Below are positions 60,601-64,000 of a stretch of DNA of 64,000 bases, in pieces; positions within the stretch are counted from its first letter, which is position 1, and each line of letters opens with the position of its first letter. The notes under the pieces were generated by a model that saw only the letters and a program-made list of their open reading frames with translations, ran no database searches and was not told where the DNA came from. The position numbers and the translations under genes were made by a program. Origin of the DNA: Myxocyprinus asiaticus (taxonomy: Eukaryota > Chordata > Actinopteri > Cypriniformes > Catostomidae); the NCBI RefSeq assembly GCF_019703515.2, contig NC_059382.1, forward strand, positions 15,603,001 to 15,667,000, written 5' to 3'.

Positions 60601-62486
60601 TAATAATAATAATTAGGCTTATTATAAATTGCGCTTTATTCACAAAATTGTATTTACCCGGTACAATATACACTGTGCTATTACTGCCTGTGGAAAGTAG
60701 GTGATACACTGAATCTAATTTAAAAGACATGCTTGTGTACAAGTGTTGTTGGGCGTATGGGCACGTATGAGTTTTTTGTCCACAGAGGGGCGCCAAAAGT
60801 GAGTTGTGAAGCGAGTTGTTTTCAGCTGTATAGGCTGTAATACAGTGAGGAGGAATGCATATTTTATAAACTATATCCCCCAACCCAAACCACAAACCTA
60901 AACATCAGTGGAGAAAAAAAATTTATGTTAGAGGGAAAAACGCAACATCCGAATTACGTGCGTTACTGATAATGCGAATGTGATTACTTCCTGGTTTCAT
61001 CACAGAATCTGAATCCGAGTCTCCCACGCTGCTGACTGGACATGCTTCCAGTCATGCCACAGGGGAAGGTAAACATGCTGGATCCAATGCAAAAATGTTT
61101 TATAGGAGATGGTGCTTGTCAGTGAGTCGGCATAATGAGGCCAATCCTAGGGTACCGGGAACTCTCAAACATCATGCCGATTTCCTGAGTGATCATGTTG
61201 GTTCAGCACAGATAAGTGCGCATTTGCGCTGTAGCCTGGTCTGCATAATTCCTTTAGAGGATTGTGTGCAAATACACAGCGCTTTAACCAGGCGGAATTC
61301 TAAGTGAATTCCCCAGTGAGTGTTGCGTTTAAGTTTTAGCGAGAGCATGAATTGTGTACCCGTGTGCTGCTTACCCTGGACAAGCTTCTCAGCAAAATGT
61401 AATGAACTGAGAACGACCTTGATCAGTGATTCAAAGCTTGGGATTAGAGGGCACTCCCCTCCTCTGCCAAGTTCAGCCCTCACATTCATCAAGTGTGTGT
61501 TTTGATCTTTCAGGCACATCACATGTGTTCCCCCAACCAGCGCCAGCAAAGCAAACTCCCATTGACTCCCATTAACTGCAAATTATCCACAAGCAATAAT
61601 GAAGCACCCTAACGTCACCCAGGGCACATCCTACACTGAATTGTTAACTTTTGATAAAGACTGGACACTCTTCAGTCATAATACATTGGGGGAGCGGGTG
61701 GCTGCAATTAGACTGTGGGACAGGGTTGATTCTTAGTCCCAGGATTCTACAAATAACCACAGTTGACTGGCCATAGATGAAGAAAACTACTCAAAAGGCT
61801 AAATTATAAAGGAATAAAAAAGACAAGCTTGATGGATGCTCTAGGAGAAATATGATACAATTTCTTAATTATTCTTTCTTTTTTCCACTTCAAATCATTA
61901 TTTGGTCTTTTTTTATTTGGCAGTCATTTTACGTGGATAAGCTAGAATTAGTGGATTACTTTCGTTTGTGTTTCTGTGTACAGTGTGTGTGATTTTAAAA
62001 GAAAACAGCTCATGTAAAAGCACATCATGTGGGATCATGAGACAACTTTAAAACGAAGTAGGACATAAGCAAAATGCCTATGCTTTTGGCCAATGGTAAA
62101 AACAGACAACACCCATAATGATTATTTGGAGATATCTGATAATAAAACCAGTCATACTGTACTAGACAAGCCCTTCCTATGAACCCGTCCTCCTAGCTTC
62201 CTCCAAGAAAACACTGAGTGCAGGGAAAGAAATTACTTTTCCTTTTCATTTCATGTGGTCTCCAAACTTCAAGTAAAACTAATGAGCTAATTGTGGCTTT
62301 TGATGACAACCCGTTCTCTCTCGCTCACTCTCTGTTTCTTTTCAAACCAGCGTGTTATTCTTCGAACTCCATAAAGCTTTTCAACCCCTATTGCAATCAT
62401 GGTTTGGGTCTGAGGAGAGAGAAAAAATTGGTGGAGTTCATCTAAGTCAGTGTAAATGCAAGGTATTAATTATACTGAATAGAGGG
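60601..62486. other. Unique-looking intergenic DNA, no gene
   Basis: There is a short (TAA)n run at 60599-60615. The block 60775-60965 (GGGGCGCCAAAAGTGAG, CACAAACCTAAACATCA) recalls the third inverted-repeat family at 49.2 kb but lacks its ends. The segments 61090-61330 and 61500-61640 are even in composition and may be conserved. No coding pattern is seen. Confidence 0.4.
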
Positions 62487-62487
62487 A

Positions 62488-62541
<54 letters not shown>
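62487..62541. repeat. (GA)n microsatellite
   Basis: About 25 GA units. A (GAAA)n run follows at 62667-62690. Confidence 0.95.
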
Positions 62542-62544
<3 letters not shown>

Positions 62545-63820
62545 GGCTACTGCGCTCCATTTAAAATATGATCAGTATAATCGAGCCCTGCTGAGTGAGG
62601 AAAGCAAAGCCCAATGAAGACTGGGAGTACAAGAGTGCAGACAGAGAGAGAAAGAGGGAGAGAGAGAAAGAAAGAAAGAAAGAAAGAAAGAGGGGGAGGG
62701 GGGTGGCTTAGAGAACAGTTTGAACAAGTGACACAGTCAAGGATGAATTAAAAATCAACATGGGACATTTATGCTTTTCACAAAATGACATTTAGATATA
62801 ATTTAATGTATGTATTGTAGTATTAATTTATAAATTCACACTGCATTGTACAAAAAAAAGTTTTTTGGGGGGGGGGGGCGGGCGGGATGACTAACATTAG
62901 GTTTTTGGGTTCAAATGTATACAGTAAACATATGCAGTGGAGTTCAAAATTCAACAATGAAAATCTGGGGTGTAAAATCTCATTTAAACTTGGAAATATA
63001 CAAAGTTTTAGGACGAAATGAAAACAAAAAGACATCAAATAAATAAGAAATATTTAACATTCTGCACCATTTAATGGTCACTTAATAAAATCTGTGCAAT
63101 AAGCAAAATTGTGTCACTGACCATGTTAGCTCTTTGTACCACAGGTCAAATTTCCTTGATTCCACTGAAGCATGCAAGAGGCTCTTTGGAACATTCTCAA
63201 ATCATGTTGTGATAACATGGATCAACAGGTGTTGCACAAACTTGTGGAGACCATGCCAACTCGAGAGCATGCTGTCTTTAATGACAAAAGGGGAACATAC
63301 TACATAATTGTTTTTCAAATCAACTTTCACTCACATTGTTATGCTGATGATATAATTTGTTATAATGTATTAATTCAGAAAAAAAAAAAAAGGAAAATAG
63401 AAACATTTTCACAAGTGGACTTAGCATGTATAAGGGTAAGTGTATGTTTTCATTATTATACTGTACAACTGGCCACCATAATTATAATTTTTTTAAAATT
63501 ACTTTTAAATAATATTTTAATAATTTACATATTATTCCTCTTAGTGCATCCATAGCTTGACTGCCCTGCCAGCACAATATCTGACATCTTTCAGAGAGAG
63601 AAAGAGAAGCTGTTCACTCTGCACACCACGAGGGGATATTATGAGGTATAAACAACTTTAGTGTTTGAGCAGCCTGGATATATATTAATGTAAGCAAATG
63701 ACTATTGACATGGATCAACCAAAAGAGGAATACTGTCCGATTCATAAAGCTCAGCAACTCATCCAATTCTGACAGAAAAAAAAAAAAAAGACACAAGCAG
63801 AGATACAGAGGAAGACAATG

Positions 63821-63859
<39 letters not shown>

Positions 63860-64000
63860 AAAGACAAAAAAATTTAGAGGAAGTGAGATGACAGTGAAAG
63901 AGAGAGAGAGAAATAGCAGGGGAAGTGGCACTGAAGGACAATGGGAGGGATGGCGGTTAACAGGCACAGGAATAGGAGAGAAAGAGAAGCTGGACCCACA
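62542..64000. other. AT-rich intergenic DNA with simple repeats, no gene
   Basis: It includes a G run (about 62866-62878), A-runs at 63379-63391 and 63776-63789, and a (GA)n run at 63822-63858. No coding sequence is supported. A frame at 63172-63555 is open for 127 codons, but its sequence is low in complexity towards the end. Confidence 0.5.
63822..63858. repeat. (GA)n microsatellite
   Basis: About 18 GA units. Confidence 0.95.

Noticed and set aside
63172..63555. Open frame containing HCYADD, like the catalytic box of a reverse transcriptase
   Set aside because: Only about 16 bases resemble the LINE copy at 19.5 kb. Flanking residues do not match (no VPQGS block upstream, no continuation downstream), so it may be chance or too decayed to call.
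63614..63967. 117-codon minus-strand frame with a Leu-Ser repeat
   Set aside because: It is produced by the (GA)n microsatellite.

Overview
The window looks like non-coding DNA of a bony fish, most likely a cypriniform (carp, loach or sucker relative). Three things point there. Tc1-like elements resembling the Sleeping Beauty lineage are present. A tRNA-type SINE is present whose body I recognise from cypriniform genomes. About twenty copies of a TTAA-flanked inverted-repeat element with ends of the form AAAGGGATAGTTCACCC are scattered throughout. Base composition is AT-rich, with many long (TA)n, (CA)n and (GA)n runs. I found no host protein-coding gene I can name. The window is best read as intergenic DNA or the inside of a very large intron.

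Layout. 1-1398: 3' part of a decayed Ty3/Gypsy retrotransposon (integrase remnant plus 3' LTR). 1399-7700: mostly unique sequence with two inverted-repeat elements. 7700-9515: an old dispersed repeat broken by a (TA)n run, a truncated Tc1-like element and a solo LTR. 11756-15246: a three-level nest, TTAA element containing a hAT element containing a Sleeping Beauty-like Tc1 copy. 18215-20760: a TTAA element carrying a SINE with a 13-bp target duplication, running into a 5'-truncated L2-type LINE. 23180-23736: a complete TTAA palindrome. 27572-29222: a TTAA element split by a non-autonomous hAT element. 35.7-37.8 kb: three TTAA elements near a hAT-like end. 39.5-42.1 kb: a cluster of Tc1-type sequences, with a transposase pseudogene on the minus strand and an 860-bp foldback element, joined through (TA)n tracts. 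47386-48030: a different TTAA palindrome family. 49.2-52.7 kb: two copies of a third inverted-repeat family, one taking part in a second three-level nest. 53.9-55.7 kb: a repeat split by a hAT element. The rest (about 30-35 kb, 42.8-46.8 kb, 56-64 kb) is mostly unique sequence with simple repeats and several stretches whose texture suggests conserved non-coding DNA.

The coding remnants all belong to mobile elements and all carry stops, frameshifts or lost key residues. Two exceptions deserve a look. One is a 107-codon open frame inside the foldback element that joins the start of a Tc1-type transposase to its last residues. The other is a possible terminal exon at about 60.15-60.6 kb on the minus strand, with a stop codon, a 3' UTR-like stretch and a poly(A) signal. 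No computation could be run here, so family names and conservation claims rest on recognition.
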